Part shown: one piece after another, positions 18,800-28,405 of the stretch
Numbering within the stretch: the first letter of the stretch is position 1
Layout: each line of letters starts with the position of its first letter
NCBI RefSeq assembly: GCF_023746535.1
Contig: NZ_CP098747.1
Coordinates: forward strand, 62,001-126,000
Direction of reading: 5' to 3'
Origin: Sneathiella marina
GTDB lineage: Bacteria; Pseudomonadota; Alphaproteobacteria; Sneathiellales; Sneathiellaceae
Length of the DNA stretch: 64,000 bases
The notes under the pieces: model-generated
What the model was told of the DNA's origin: nothing
The model's database searches: none
Seen by the model: only the letters and a program-made list of their open reading frames with translations
Translations under genes and position numbers: made by a program

Positions 18800-19627
18800 T
18801 CAGTCCTGCTCGTTCTTTTTTACGCCATGGATACCTTTTGAGATTTTCCTGGCAAGATCTAGAACCCGTTCTACAGCATCTTGGTCATCGCTGCCAAGCG
18901 CTACCTGCTCAACCAGAGCGGTGCCGACAACAGCGCCATCGGCAATTTTTGCAATTTCCGCGGCTTGTTCGCCGGTTCGCAAACCAAATCCTACGGCAAT
19001 CGGTAGATCGGTTGTTTTGCGGATCCTGTTGACTGCCAAGGCAACATCACTTGCCTTCGGTGCAGCTGCTCCCGTAGTGCCAGCGATGGAAACATAGTAC
19101 AAGAACCCTGAAGAATTGGCGAGCACTGTCGGCAGACGTTTGTCATCCGTCGTGGGTGTCGCCAAACGGATAAAGTTTAACCCTGCTTTAAGAGCGGGAA
19201 GGCAAAGCTCTTCATCTTCTTCCGACGGTAGATCTACTACAATCAGACCATCTATCCCGGCGGCCTGCGCATCGGTCAGGAAACTTTCCACACCATAGGC
19301 GTAAATCGGATTATAATATCCCATAAGGACTACTGGCGTGGCATCATCCGTTTTTCGAAACTCTGAAACCAGACGCAAGGTAGATTTCAGTGTCATGCCG
19401 CCGGCCAATGACCGTAAGCCAGCCTGCTGAATTGCCGGTCCATCCGCCATGGGGTCAGTGAAAGGCAATCCTATTTCAATGATATCTGCGCCGGCTTCCG
19501 GAAGTCCTTTGACAATCGCCAAGGATGCCTCAAAATTTGGGTCTCCTGCCATGATATAGGTTACAAATGCTGCTCGGCCTTCCGCTTTCAAAGCGGTAAA
19601 TCGGCGATCAATTCGGGTTTCGCTCAC
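18800..19627 (-). CDS. trpA: Tryptophan synthase alpha subunit
   Basis: A 275-residue TIM-barrel enzyme that cleaves indole-3-glycerol phosphate to indole. The signature [19 protein letters not shown] contains the catalytic Glu, and [11 protein letters not shown] the catalytic Asp. [26 protein letters not shown] forms the phosphate site. It overlaps trpB by four bases (ATGA), which favours stoichiometric translation of the alpha2beta2 complex. Confidence 0.97.
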   Translation of the reverse strand: MSETRIDRRFTALKAEGRAAFVTYIMAGDPNFEASLAIVKGLPEAGADIIEIGLPFTDPMADGPAIQQAGLRSLAGGMTLKSTLRLVSEFRKTDDATPVVLMGYYNPIYAYGVESFLTDAQAAGIDGLIVVDLPSEEDEELCLPALKAGLNFIRLATPTTDDKRLPTVLANSSGFLYYVSIAGTTGAAAPKASDVALAVNRIRKTTDLPIAVGFGLRTGEQAAEIAKIADGAVVGTALVEQVALGSDDQDAVERVLDLARKISKGIHGVKKNEQD

Positions 19628-20835
19628 AGTTCAACTCCCAATGCATCTGCCACCGTAAAAATGTCCTTGTCACCTCGGCCGGAAAGATTGACCACAATTA
19701 AATGATCCTTTGGCAATCCAGGTGCCAGTTTCTCCAGATATGCTAGCGCGTGAGCCGATTCCAATGCCGGAATAATGCCCTCCAATTTACAACAGAGCTG
19801 GAAAGCTTCTAATGCTTCGCTATCGGTAGCGTTAACATACTCAACACGGCCAACGTCATTGAGCCAGGAATGTTCCGGCCCAATGCCTGGATAATCCAGC
19901 CCGGCTGAGATTGAATGCGCTTCAATAATCTGGCCATCATCATCCTGCAGGAGATAGGTGCGATTACCGTGAAGAACACCAGGCCTGCCGCCTTTCAATG
20001 ATGCTGCATGTTTGTCTGTTTCTATTCCATGGCCCGCGGCTTCGACGCCAATGATTTTAATGCCTTCATCATCCAAAAACGGATGGAATAAACCCATGGC
20101 ATTTGATCCTCCGCCGATACAGGCGAGAAGAGTATCTGGCAAGCGGCCTTCCTGCGCCAGCATTTGACGCCGTGTTTCTTCACCGATTACGGTTTGAAAA
20201 TCACGGACGAGCTGTGGGTAAGGATGTGGTCCGGCGACCGTTCCGATTATATAGAAGGTATCATCCACATTGGTTACCCAGTCCCGCAACGCCTCGTTCA
20301 TGGCATCTTTCAGTGTGCGGGAGCCTGAAGAAACAGGCACGACTTCCGCACCCAGTAACTTCATCCGGAATACATTGGGCTTTTGCCTCTCAATATCAGT
20401 TTCGCCCATGTAAATCGAGCATTTAAGTCCAAATCGTGCGGCGACGGTCGCAGTCGCGACACCATGTTGTCCGGCTCCGGTTTCGGCAATTATGCGTTTT
20501 TTGCCCATCCGCAATGCAAGAAGGATTTGCCCCATGCAATTGTTGATTTTGTGGGCGCCGGTGTGATTGAGGTCTTCACGTTTGAGGTAGATCTTCGCGC
20601 CGCCATAATGCTCGGTCAGGCGTTCCGCAAGATACAGGGGTGATTCCCGGCCCACATAATGTTTCAGCAGGCCGCTGAGTTGTTGGGCGAATTCCTTGTC
20701 CTTTTTGGACTCCTCATAAGCCGTATCCAATTCCAGTATAAGCGGCATCAAGGTTTCGGCAACAAACTGTCCGCCAAAAATACCGAAATGCCCGGTTTCG
20801 TCGGGCCCGGCCCGATATGTATTCAGTTGTGACAT
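19624..20835 (-). CDS. trpB: Tryptophan synthase beta subunit
   Basis: A 403-residue PLP enzyme that condenses indole and serine. The PLP lysine is Lys96 in [23 protein letters not shown] and [15 protein letters not shown] are also intact. I start it at ATG 20835 ([18 protein letters not shown]), the normal TrpB N terminus, rather than at the upstream codon that would add 12 residues and overlap trpF. It lies 25 bases after trpF. Confidence 0.97.
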   Translation of the reverse strand: MSQLNTYRAGPDETGHFGIFGGQFVAETLMPLILELDTAYEESKKDKEFAQQLSGLLKHYVGRESPLYLAERLTEHYGGAKIYLKREDLNHTGAHKINNCMGQILLALRMGKKRIIAETGAGQHGVATATVAARFGLKCSIYMGETDIERQKPNVFRMKLLGAEVVPVSSGSRTLKDAMNEALRDWVTNVDDTFYIIGTVAGPHPYPQLVRDFQTVIGEETRRQMLAQEGRLPDTLLACIGGGSNAMGLFHPFLDDEGIKIIGVEAAGHGIETDKHAASLKGGRPGVLHGNRTYLLQDDDGQIIEAHSISAGLDYPGIGPEHSWLNDVGRVEYVNATDSEALEAFQLCCKLEGIIPALESAHALAYLEKLAPGLPKDHLIVVNLSGRGDKDIFTVADALGVEL

Positions 20836-20860
20836 CGTGAATTCAGCCTTCAATTTTCTC

Positions 20861-21514
20861 TCAACTATCAATTACTGCCAAGGCGGTCAAAAAAGCGGTA
20901 ATGGCTGCAGGGTCTTTGCGACCGGGTTCGATTTCAACGCCCGAAGATGTGTCCACAAACTTGGCGCCACTGATTTTTACTGCCTCGGCTACGTTTTCCG
21001 CGGTAAGCCCACCTGCCAGCATCCAGGGAATAGAAAACTCCAACCCCTGCATTATGCGCCAGTCGAATACCAGCCCATTGCCACCAGGTAATGCATTTGC
21101 CATGTGTTTAGGAGCTTTTGCATCAAACAGCAACATATCTGCGACATTCTCGTAATTTTTTGCTGCTTCAAAGTCAGATTGATCTGAAATTTTTATGGCT
21201 TTGAGAATACGAGTATCAAATTTCTGTCGGATATGTCGAACACGGTCTGGTGATTCCGATCCGTGCAGCTGTATCCAGTCCAGTTTTACGCTTTCAAGAA
21301 CAGTCTTGATCAAAGCATCTTCAGGATCAACAAACAAGCCCACTTTATCAACGTTGGTGGGTATTTTGGACACAAGCTGCGAGGCCAGATTTGGATCGAT
21401 ATTTCGCGGACTTGGTGGGTAAAATACCAGCCCGATAAAGCGCGCGCCGTTGTTCACCGCCGTATCAACAGAGATTTGGTCTGAGAGCCCGCAAATTTTA
21501 CCCTGTACCGACAT
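20861..21514 (-). CDS. trpF: Phosphoribosylanthranilate isomerase
   Basis: A 217-residue TIM-barrel enzyme of tryptophan synthesis. The catalytic Cys occurs in [10 protein letters not shown], the general acid Asp in LLFDAKAPK, and [10 protein letters not shown] and [11 protein letters not shown] are typical. Its ATG shares one base with the TGA of pyrF, so the two are translationally coupled. Confidence 0.95.
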   Translation of the reverse strand: MSVQGKICGLSDQISVDTAVNNGARFIGLVFYPPSPRNIDPNLASQLVSKIPTNVDKVGLFVDPEDALIKTVLESVKLDWIQLHGSESPDRVRHIRQKFDTRILKAIKISDQSDFEAAKNYENVADMLLFDAKAPKHMANALPGGNGLVFDWRIMQGLEFSIPWMLAGGLTAENVAEAVKISGAKFVDTSSGVEIEPGRKDPAAITAFLTALAVIDS

Positions 21515-22224
21515 CAGGCAGCCAAACTGCCTAGAATAGTGCTGATGGCATGGGCTGGATCATCAGCTCCCGTAATCGGACGCCCAATAACCAAATAGCT
21601 CGCCCCATCCGCCATCGCCTCAGAGGGTGTTTTCACGCGCTTCTGGTCTCCGTGATCAGCACCGGCCGGGCGAATACCCGGTACCACCAGGTTGAAATCG
21701 GGACCACATATGTTTCGAATGGCGGCAATTTCTCGAGGGCTGCAAATCACACCGTCCGCTCCATTTTTTTGGGCAAGTTCCGCAAGGCGAAGTACTTGAG
21801 TTTCTGCGGTGCTATTAACACCAACCGACGCCAAATCATCATCATCCATACTTGTCAAAACCGTTACAGCCAAGATAAGCGGGCGCGACGAGCCAAATTC
21901 TGCAGAGGCGTCAGCTGCGGCGCGGATCATCGCCGGACCGCCGCTTGCATGTATGGTTAGCATATTCGGGGTTAGTATTTTGGCAGCTGCGCGTACGCCA
22001 CCTGCAACGGTATTTGGAATATCGTGAAATTTCAGATCCAGAAACAAGGGGGTTTCCGCGCCCGCAACATTCAAGACACCCTGCGGACCATGAGCTGTAA
22101 AAAACTCTTTGCCAAGTTTGATCCCACCAGTAACCGGACCCAGGATTGACCCAAGAGAGCGGGCAGCTCTGATGTCTGTGGTGTCAACAGCCGTAAAGAC
22201 GGCATTTCGCGGTGCTAGTCGCAT
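21514..22224 (-). CDS. pyrF: Orotidine 5'-phosphate decarboxylase
   Basis: A 236-residue enzyme for the last step of UMP synthesis. The catalytic Lys/Asp array is visible in LFLDLKFHDIPNTV, with VVPGIRP near the phosphate-binding end and VIGRPIT at the C terminus. It is the first gene of a leftward operon leading into trpF, trpB, trpA, accD and folC, so pyrimidine, tryptophan, lipid and folate genes share one transcript. Confidence 0.95.
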   Translation of the reverse strand: MRLAPRNAVFTAVDTTDIRAARSLGSILGPVTGGIKLGKEFFTAHGPQGVLNVAGAETPLFLDLKFHDIPNTVAGGVRAAAKILTPNMLTIHASGGPAMIRAAADASAEFGSSRPLILAVTVLTSMDDDDLASVGVNSTAETQVLRLAELAQKNGADGVICSPREIAAIRNICGPDFNLVVPGIRPAGADHGDQKRVKTPSEAMADGASYLVIGRPITGADDPAHAISTILGSLAA

Positions 22225-22334
22225 AAATATAAGTCCTATATTCCAGGCCAGAGTCGATTTCAGCGGTGATAATAGAAGTTTTTGTCGAAATAGGAAGCGA
22301 TAGAGGCATAAATATTCGAATTCTGCAATTTAGG

Positions 22335-23027
22335 CTATTCGTCGTCGACGTTACGCTGTTGTTCAAGAAAAGCCTTCAATTCAAACTTCTTGGAAGACGG
22401 GAATCTATTCTCAAGCGTTGAAAGGGATGAAATTCGGTCAATCCTGAAATTGCGAAAGCCCTGTCGAAGCTCGCACCAGCCGACAAGCAGCTGAACAGGG
22501 TCGAAAAAAACTGTGAGCATGGGCCAAATCGTCCGGTCTGTCTCATTGCCGACAGTATCCCGGTATCGAATCTCGATTTTGTGGAAACCGCGAATAGCAG
22601 CTCGGAGCTTGCGCATATCTATATAGATATCCGGCGGCGTTGAAAATTGTGGGACGATGTGGCGAACAGACTGTAGCAAGGACCTTTTTTCCGCTGGCAT
22701 GACAGCTTCTATTTTTGCCAGAACGTCATTTGCGGCACGGGAAAGGTCGGGGTCGCTACGTGATTCAACCAGCCGTATACCCAACATGATGGCGTCGATT
22801 TCCTCTTCCGTAAACATCAACGGCGGCAAATCATAACCGTCCCGCAGCATATAGCCTATGCCACGCTCTCCCTCGATGGGGACGCGGTTGCTCATTAAAT
22901 CCTGTATGTCGCGGTAAATGGTACGATCCGAGACTTCGAGTTCTTTTGCCATCTCATGAGCCGTTGTTACCGATTTGGTTCGTTGCAGTATTTGAACAAT
23001 CTGAAAAAGCCTATCTGCGCGTCTCAT
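22335..23027 (-). CDS. WYL-domain transcriptional regulator (YafY family)
   Basis: A 230-residue regulator with an N-terminal helix-turn-helix (RADRLFQIVQILQRTKSVTTA... VSDRTIYRDIQDLMS) and a C-terminal WYL ligand-binding domain ending in FRNFRIDRISSL. I place the start at ATG 23027, because family members begin MRR(A/S)DRLF; upstream in-frame codons fall inside the operator palindrome. It is divergent from a metaxin-like GST gene, and a perfect palindrome sits between them. That suggests it represses the GST gene and itself. Confidence 0.88.
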   Translation of the reverse strand: MRRADRLFQIVQILQRTKSVTTAHEMAKELEVSDRTIYRDIQDLMSNRVPIEGERGIGYMLRDGYDLPPLMFTEEEIDAIMLGIRLVESRSDPDLSRAANDVLAKIEAVMPAEKRSLLQSVRHIVPQFSTPPDIYIDMRKLRAAIRGFHKIEIRYRDTVGNETDRTIWPMLTVFFDPVQLLVGWCELRQGFRNFRIDRISSLSTLENRFPSSKKFELKAFLEQQRNVDDE

Positions 23028-23052
23028 TAAGCTTGCCTTTCCATTAAGCTGC

Positions 23053-23080
23053 ATCAACTGACAGTAGGGTGTCAGTTGAT
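23053..23080. promoter_or_regulatory. Palindromic operator between the WYL regulator and GST gene
   Basis: Two 11-base arms, ATCAACTGACA and TGTCAGTTGAT, are perfectly complementary with a six-base spacer at 23064-23069. The site lies 26 bases upstream of the WYL start and 49 bases upstream of the GST start. TGACA-type palindromes at this position fit autoregulation by the WYL protein; this is inferred from location and symmetry. Confidence 0.75.
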
Positions 23081-23129
23081 TGCTGATATTAGATGATTAT
23101 TGAAATTTACACAATGAAATGAGATTCTC

Positions 23130-23867
23130 ATGGAAACATCATCTATTACAATTCATCAATTCCCGCCATTTCTGCAGATGCAGGCGAGCCCTTTTGGCCT
23201 GAAACTCGAAACATGGCTCAGAATGAAGAAAATTCCTTATGAAACAGAGGTTTCCTTCACCAAAATGGGCCCGAAAAATAAAGTTCCTTTTGCAACAATT
23301 GATAATGATGTGATTGGAGACAGCGAGCTGATCATTGACCGGATTAAAATGGACATGGCACCGTCAGGTTTGACGGACCCTTTACAAGAGACAGCACCAA
23401 ATGACATTTTGATCCGTCGGCTAGTAGAAGAACATTTGTATTTTGTTCTCATGCATAGCCGTTGGATCGACGAGGATGGTTGGGCTTCTTTTCAGCCGTT
23501 GGTTTTCGGGCACATACCGCCAATTATTCGTTCGCTCATATCTCGAAAAATCCGCAAGATTGTAAAGCGCAATCTGCTGGCGCAAGGAATTTCGCGGCAT
23601 AGTAACGAGGAAATCTACGCTAAAGGCGCTATAGATATCGAGGCTCTTTCGAATGCTCTTGGAAATAAACAGTATTTTGCGGGGACAGCGCCCGGTCTCG
23701 TCGACGCGTCCGCTTACGGTTTCATCGCCAATCTGCTTTACGCGCCGTTGCGTAGCCCTTTGCTCGCGGCTGTTAAAAAACATCCCAATCTGGTGGCGTA
23801 TGGCGATCGCATGCGGCGGGAAGTTTGGCCAAATTCTCCACGAGGCGGAGGTGAATTAGCAGCCTAG
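23130..23867 (+). CDS. Glutathione S-transferase family protein, metaxin/Tom37-like
   Basis: A 245-residue thioredoxin-fold/GST protein. The N-terminal domain has SPFGLKLETWLRMKKIPYE and KVPFATIDNDVIGDSELII, the pattern of the metaxin/FAXC subgroup. The C-terminal helical domain includes GLVDASAYGFIANLLYAPLRSPL. Family members conjugate glutathione or act as non-enzymatic GSTs; the substrate is unknown. Divergent placement with the WYL regulator suggests induction by a small molecule, perhaps an electrophile. Confidence 0.85.
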   Translation: METSSITIHQFPPFLQMQASPFGLKLETWLRMKKIPYETEVSFTKMGPKNKVPFATIDNDVIGDSELIIDRIKMDMAPSGLTDPLQETAPNDILIRRLVEEHLYFVLMHSRWIDEDGWASFQPLVFGHIPPIIRSLISRKIRKIVKRNLLAQGISRHSNEEIYAKGAIDIEALSNALGNKQYFAGTAPGLVDASAYGFIANLLYAPLRSPLLAAVKKHPNLVAYGDRMRREVWPNSPRGGGELAA

Positions 23868-23872
23868 CAGAG

Positions 23873-24811
23873 TTACTTGGATTGGGTATAAACGAGGATG
23901 GCGGCGGCGAGATCTTCCAGGGCTGCGCCAGTGGATTTGAAAAGAGTAATTTCGGTTTCACTGGTGCGGCCGCCATGATTGTTTGCGCAAAGACCAAAAA
24001 GATCTGCCTTGATGTCGGATTTTTTGATAATTCCGTCATTCAGGGGTTGTACGATATCACCCGCTTCTTGTAGCCCTCCTTCAAAAGTGTCGACAAACAG
24101 GCTGGTGACTGTAACGGCCGTATCATCGCATTCACGCATGGCAGGTGTGAATGCGCCGACCAAATCAAGATGTGCTCCGGGTTTCAGCCAGCCGCCCCTG
24201 ATTATGGGATCTGTTGACAGGGTGGCGCAGGATATTATATCAGCCGCCCTTGCTGCTTCTTCCAGGTTGTCAACAGCGCGCACCGGCAAACCTTTCTTTG
24301 CCAGAGTGTTCGCAAGTGCTACTGCCTTGTCACCATTATGGTTCCATATTTTAATGTCCGTCAGTGGGTGAACAGAACGATGAGCGTCGATCAGATAAGG
24401 CGCCAGGGCGCCAGCGCCGACCATCAGGAGCGAGCTTGATGTCTTGCGGGCGAGATATGAGGCGGCGAGGGCGGATGCAGCGGCGGTACGGCGTAAAGTA
24501 AGCTCACCCGCGTCCATAATGGCAACAATGCTGCCATTGACCGCATTGAAAAGTGTATAGTTTCCCTGCACGGAAGGCAGGCCTTTGGAGCCGTTTTCCG
24601 GCATGACGGTTACCATTTTCACACCCAGATACCCGTCTTTTTGCCAAGCGGGCATCAGCAAAAGCATTCCTTGCTGTGCATCATCCTTGTCCAGCGGATG
24701 ATGGTGCCGGAGCGGCATGGTACAGCCTGACCGGAACATGTCTTTTAGGGCATCAATTAAATCAGGATAAGATAATGCAGCTGCAACATCTTGTGGGCTG
24801 AAGATCCGCAT
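23873..24811 (-). CDS. Ornithine cyclodeaminase / mu-crystallin family protein
   Basis: A 312-residue NAD(P)-binding protein with HHHPLDKDDAQQGMLLLMPAW, the GNYTLFNAVNGSIVAIMDAGELT strand-loop region and RRTAAASALAASYLARK, followed by a Rossmann segment beginning LLMVGAGALAPYLIDAH. Members convert ornithine to proline or reduce ketimines, and the exact substrate cannot be fixed. It is convergent with the GST gene (five bases apart) and follows lapA on the same strand. Confidence 0.88.
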   Translation of the reverse strand: MRIFSPQDVAAALSYPDLIDALKDMFRSGCTMPLRHHHPLDKDDAQQGMLLLMPAWQKDGYLGVKMVTVMPENGSKGLPSVQGNYTLFNAVNGSIVAIMDAGELTLRRTAAASALAASYLARKTSSSLLMVGAGALAPYLIDAHRSVHPLTDIKIWNHNGDKAVALANTLAKKGLPVRAVDNLEEAARAADIISCATLSTDPIIRGGWLKPGAHLDLVGAFTPAMRECDDTAVTVTSLFVDTFEGGLQEAGDIVQPLNDGIIKKSDIKADLFGLCANNHGGRTSETEITLFKSTGAALEDLAAAILVYTQSK

Positions 24812-24822
24812 TCTTCGGTAGC

Positions 24823-25182
24823 TTATTGTTGATGTTCAAGACGTGGAGACTGTGCCGACGTCGGTGACATATTATTTTGGGAAGCAGCTTTGGTTTCTGC
24901 AATATCCTGGGTAAGTTTCGTATTCTGACCCTTTAAATCTGCATTCTCGCGTCGATTTTGCCGATTTTCCGTTCGAACCTTTGACCCACGACGCCAGGTT
25001 ACAAACGAACCGATGATCAAACCGACAAACCCAGCGGCAAGTAAAAGCAAAAAGAGGGGTAGATCAAAAACGAAGGGTAGAGGGTCCAGCGAAAACATAA
25101 CGTCGTGACGGTTGGCAATGCTGAGCGCACAAATAACCAACGCAACAACAATAAAAAAAATCCAGGAAACAAATTTCAGCAT
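24823..25182 (-). CDS. LapA-domain (DUF1049) inner-membrane protein
   Basis: A 119-residue protein with two membrane spans (about residues 4-24 and 40-62) and a charged, coiled-coil C terminus. This matches the LapA/DUF1049 family; in enterobacteria LapA works with LapB in controlling LPS synthesis. It follows ihfB, a standard position in alphaproteobacteria. No LapB gene is adjacent. Confidence 0.85.
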   Translation of the reverse strand: MLKFVSWIFFIVVALVICALSIANRHDVMFSLDPLPFVFDLPLFLLLLAAGFVGLIIGSFVTWRRGSKVRTENRQNRRENADLKGQNTKLTQDIAETKAASQNNMSPTSAQSPRLEHQQ

Positions 25183-25247
25183 GTTCAGCCTTGAATATCA
25201 AACGTATGGATCAGCAGAATACCGGCAAAGGCATTCAAAGGCGACAC

Positions 25248-25532
25248 TTAAGAATCTGCATTCAACCGATCACGTAGCTCTTTTCCGCACTTGAAATATG
25301 GAACATATTTTTTGTCCACTTTAACAGCTTCGCCTGTTCGCGGGTTCCGCCCGATCCGTTCCGCCCGCTCTTTCGTTGAAAAAGCACCAAATCCGCGAAG
25401 CTCAACCCGATCACCGCGAGACAAAGCGCCTGAAATCTCGTCAAAAATGGTGGTGACAATGCGCTCGACATCGCGTTGGTATAGATGGGGATTGTTTTCC
25501 GCAATGAGCGTGATGAGTTCGGATTTGATCAT
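25248..25532 (-). CDS. ihfB: Integration host factor subunit beta
   Basis: A 94-residue DNA-bending protein of the HU/IHF family: [17 protein letters not shown] at the N terminus and the DNA-inserting arm [12 protein letters not shown]. The VELRGFGAF strand and C-terminal [11 protein letters not shown] are those of the beta subunit. It lies in the usual rpsA-sppA-ihfB order. IHF is a plausible accessory factor for the island integrase. Confidence 0.95.
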   Translation of the reverse strand: MIKSELITLIAENNPHLYQRDVERIVTTIFDEISGALSRGDRVELRGFGAFSTKERAERIGRNPRTGEAVKVDKKYVPYFKCGKELRDRLNADS

Positions 25533-25590
25533 GGAAGGCTCCCCCTGAGACGTCTATTTTTTTTTAAATTAGCAATGTGTCTTTTGATTT

Positions 25591-26496
25591 CTAGTTAGGT
25601 TGCCAAAGGGAAAGCAGTCCGTCAAGTGTAAGCCGTTCAGATATAACGCTTTTCCCCAACATTCCGCTAAAAAGGCGCTCAATGAGGGGTTTTGGCTCGC
25701 TATAATCTATCTTGTGAAGCGGGATTGAGCGCGAAATCTGGCGCTCTGATTCCAACCAATGGCGGGCTTCTTCGATTCCGCCCAGTTCATCAATAAGGCC
25801 ATTGCGGAGAGCGGAAATACCAATAAGTACGCGGCCGTCTGCAAGGCGGCGGACCTCAGACTCATCAAGCGGCCGCCTTTCTGTGACCAAATCGACAAAC
25901 CAATCGTAAGTTTCAGTTACCATTGTCTGTAAATTCTCTCGACCGGCTTTGGATACTGGTTTGAAAGGAGACGGGTCTCCTTTGATCCCGCCGGAAGTAA
26001 TGGCTGTGGCGGTGACCCCCACTTTTTCCATGAGTTCAGAAAATTCGGTGAGCTGGACAATAACGCCAATGGACCCTGTGATAGAGGATTCACCGGCAAA
26101 AATACGTTCCCCAGCGAGTGCGGTTAAATAACCGCCTGAAGCCCCAATTGTCCCGATAATAGTAATAACAGGCTTTTTTTCAGCGACACGCCGGAGCGCT
26201 TTATAAAGGCGCTCGCTGCCATAGGTTGATCCACCAGGGCTATTAATATAAACGATCAGGGCTTTTGCCGTGTCATCATCACGAATTCGGCCAATGGCTT
26301 CTTGTCGCCGTTCATTTTCGACAATAATTTCGCTGACATCCAAACGGGCAACATGGTCAGTTAAGTCGTCTTCAGAGAAAGTATCGAAAATCCAGATACC
26401 GAGGATGATAACGAGGATAATGGCGACGATCCGCCAAAAAGACAGGCGCCGCTTAAGGCGGCGCCTGTCTTGTGCGGTCTCGTTGTCAGCAGACAT
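25591..26496 (-). CDS. sppA: Signal peptide peptidase SppA (S49 family)
   Basis: A 301-residue membrane-anchored serine protease that degrades cleaved signal peptides. One N-terminal transmembrane segment (about residues 22-43) precedes the S49 domain. The nucleophile serine lies in SSITGSIGVIVQ and the catalytic lysine in TSGGIKGDPSPFK; GTIGASGGYLTAL is also present. This is the short, single-domain form. Codons 10-19 form the stem of a strong intrinsic-terminator-like hairpin, described separately. Confidence 0.93.
   Translation of the reverse strand: MSADNETAQDRRRLKRRLSFWRIVAIILVIILGIWIFDTFSEDDLTDHVARLDVSEIIVENERRQEAIGRIRDDDTAKALIVYINSPGGSTYGSERLYKALRRVAEKKPVITIIGTIGASGGYLTALAGERIFAGESSITGSIGVIVQLTEFSELMEKVGVTATAITSGGIKGDPSPFKPVSKAGRENLQTMVTETYDWFVDLVTERRPLDESEVRRLADGRVLIGISALRNGLIDELGGIEEARHWLESERQISRSIPLHKIDYSEPKPLIERLFSGMLGKSVISERLTLDGLLSLWQPN
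26436..26469 (-). terminator. Terminator-like hairpin inside the sppA 5' coding region
   Basis: On the coding strand, a perfect 12-bp stem (GACAGGCGCCGC and GCGGCGCCTGTC) with a five-base loop is followed by five T residues. It lies about 80-115 bases after the rpsA stop and within sppA codons 10-20. It has all the features of a Rho-independent terminator for rpsA and would limit read-through into sppA. Confidence 0.7.
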
Positions 26497-26549
26497 TTTT
26501 CTCTCCGAAAAGAGGATTTGTCATACTGGCAACAGAACTTGTCATGGGA

Positions 26550-28265
26550 TTAGTCTTTCCCTTTTTCGTCAGCGTCACGCATCGCTGCGCCGAGAATATC
26601 TCCAAGAGAGGCTCCCGCATCGGACGATCCGTATTGCGCAACTGCCTGTTTCTCTTCAGCAACTTCTTTGGCTTTGATTGACAGCGTAACTTTACGGGTT
26701 TTGCTGTCGATAGATGTGATTTTCGCATCAATCTTGTCGCCAACTGCGAACCGGTCAGGCCGTTGTTCTGCTCTGTCACGGCTAAGGTCACCTTTACGGA
26801 TAAAGCCGACAACACCTTCGCTGACTTCAACATCAATTCCGGCATCCTGAATAGCGGAAACCGTACAAGTTACAACGGCGCCCTTCTTCATCTCGGTGGC
26901 ACCGGCAAATGGGTCTTCACTCATCTGCTTGATACCAAGGCTGACCCGTTCTTTTTCAACGTCGATATCGAGAACTTTGGCCGTCACTGTATCGCCTTTT
27001 GTATAGGCTTGTATTGCCTGTTCACCAGGCTGGCTCCAGTCGATGTCTGACATATGAACCATGCCGTCAACATCATTTTCAAGACCGACAAACAGTCCAA
27101 ATTCAGTGATGTTCTTCACGACGCCTTCAATTGTTGATCCCACAGGAATGGTTTCAGCGAAAGATTCCCAAGGATTGTCGAGGCATTGCTTCAGGCCAAG
27201 GCTGATACGGCGGCGGGACTGATCGACTTCCAGGATCATGACTTCAACTTCCTGAGAAGTAGAAACAATTTTGCCTGGATGCACGTTTTTCTTCGTCCAG
27301 CTCATTTCAGAAACATGGACAAGGCCTTCTACACCGGCTTCCAGTTCAACAAAGGAACCATAGTCGGTGATATTTGTTACACGGCCGTGGAATTTGCTGT
27401 TCAAAGGATATTTTGCTTCAAGAGCTTCCCAAGGATCTTCTTCCAGCTGTTTCATGCCAAGGCTGATGCGCTGTGTTTCTTTATTCAGTCGAATAACCTG
27501 AACCTTGACGGTTTCGCCAATGGTAAGCGCCTCAGAAGGATGATTAACCCGACGCCATGCGATATCTGTCACATGAAGCAGTCCGTCGACACCGCCGAGG
27601 TCAACAAATGCACCATAATCGGTGATATTTTTGACCACACCTTCAAGTGTTTGGCCTTCTTCCAAAGTGCTGATTAACTCGGAGCGGGCTTCCGCACGGC
27701 TTTCTTCAAGAACAGCGCGGCGAGAAACAACGATATTACCCCGACGACGATCCATCTTCAGGATCTGGAATGGTTGTGGTATGCCGCGGAGGGGTGCAAT
27801 GTCGCGAACGGGGCGAACATCAACCTGGCTGCCAGGCAAGAAGGCGACGGCACCGGAAAGATCAACTGTGAAACCGCCTTTTACGCGTCCGAAAATAATT
27901 CCGTCAACACGTTCTGCGGCGGCAAAGGCCACTTCAAGTTTTTCCCAGGCTTCTTCGCGGCGCGCTTTGTCCCGTGACAGAACAGCTTCGCCTGCAGAGT
28001 TTTCGATGCGCTCCAGGAATACCTCAACGCTATCTCCAATTTTCAAATCGGAATCTTGTCCAGGTGCAGCGAATTCTTTTAAGGGAATACGGCCTTCGGA
28101 TTTTAGTCCGACATCGATAATGGCCAGATCATTTTCGATATTAATAACGGTGCCCTTGATGACAGTACCTTCTAGGTTGTCGTTGGCGCCATAGGATTCT
28201 TCGAGCAGAGCTGCAAAGTCTTCCATAGCAGGCATGCCTTCATCAGTGAGAGTAGTCTCAGTCAT
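26550..28265 (-). CDS. rpsA: 30S ribosomal protein S1
   Basis: A 571-residue RNA-binding ribosomal protein that brings mRNA to the 30S subunit. Six S1 (OB-fold) repeats can be followed, with the clearest containing ITDYGAFVDLGGVDGLLHVTD, ITDYGSFVELEAGVEGLVHVS and ITEFGLFVGLENDVDGMVHMS. Length and repeat number are normal for alphaproteobacteria. It follows cmk, with a 140-base gap that probably holds its promoter. Confidence 0.98.
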   Translation of the reverse strand: MTETTLTDEGMPAMEDFAALLEESYGANDNLEGTVIKGTVINIENDLAIIDVGLKSEGRIPLKEFAAPGQDSDLKIGDSVEVFLERIENSAGEAVLSRDKARREEAWEKLEVAFAAAERVDGIIFGRVKGGFTVDLSGAVAFLPGSQVDVRPVRDIAPLRGIPQPFQILKMDRRRGNIVVSRRAVLEESRAEARSELISTLEEGQTLEGVVKNITDYGAFVDLGGVDGLLHVTDIAWRRVNHPSEALTIGETVKVQVIRLNKETQRISLGMKQLEEDPWEALEAKYPLNSKFHGRVTNITDYGSFVELEAGVEGLVHVSEMSWTKKNVHPGKIVSTSQEVEVMILEVDQSRRRISLGLKQCLDNPWESFAETIPVGSTIEGVVKNITEFGLFVGLENDVDGMVHMSDIDWSQPGEQAIQAYTKGDTVTAKVLDIDVEKERVSLGIKQMSEDPFAGATEMKKGAVVTCTVSAIQDAGIDVEVSEGVVGFIRKGDLSRDRAEQRPDRFAVGDKIDAKITSIDSKTRKVTLSIKAKEVAEEKQAVAQYGSSDAGASLGDILGAAMRDADEKGKD

Positions 28266-28405
28266 ATTTTTGAATTCCTTAACAATCCAGATATCAGGCC
28301 AAACCGGTCTTCCGGCGGATTGATGGCCTCAGGCTTCTCTTTATTTCTGTTCGCACGCGAGAAGCAGTTATATATGGTGTTCCGGCGTGGTCGGAACGGT
28401 TATTC

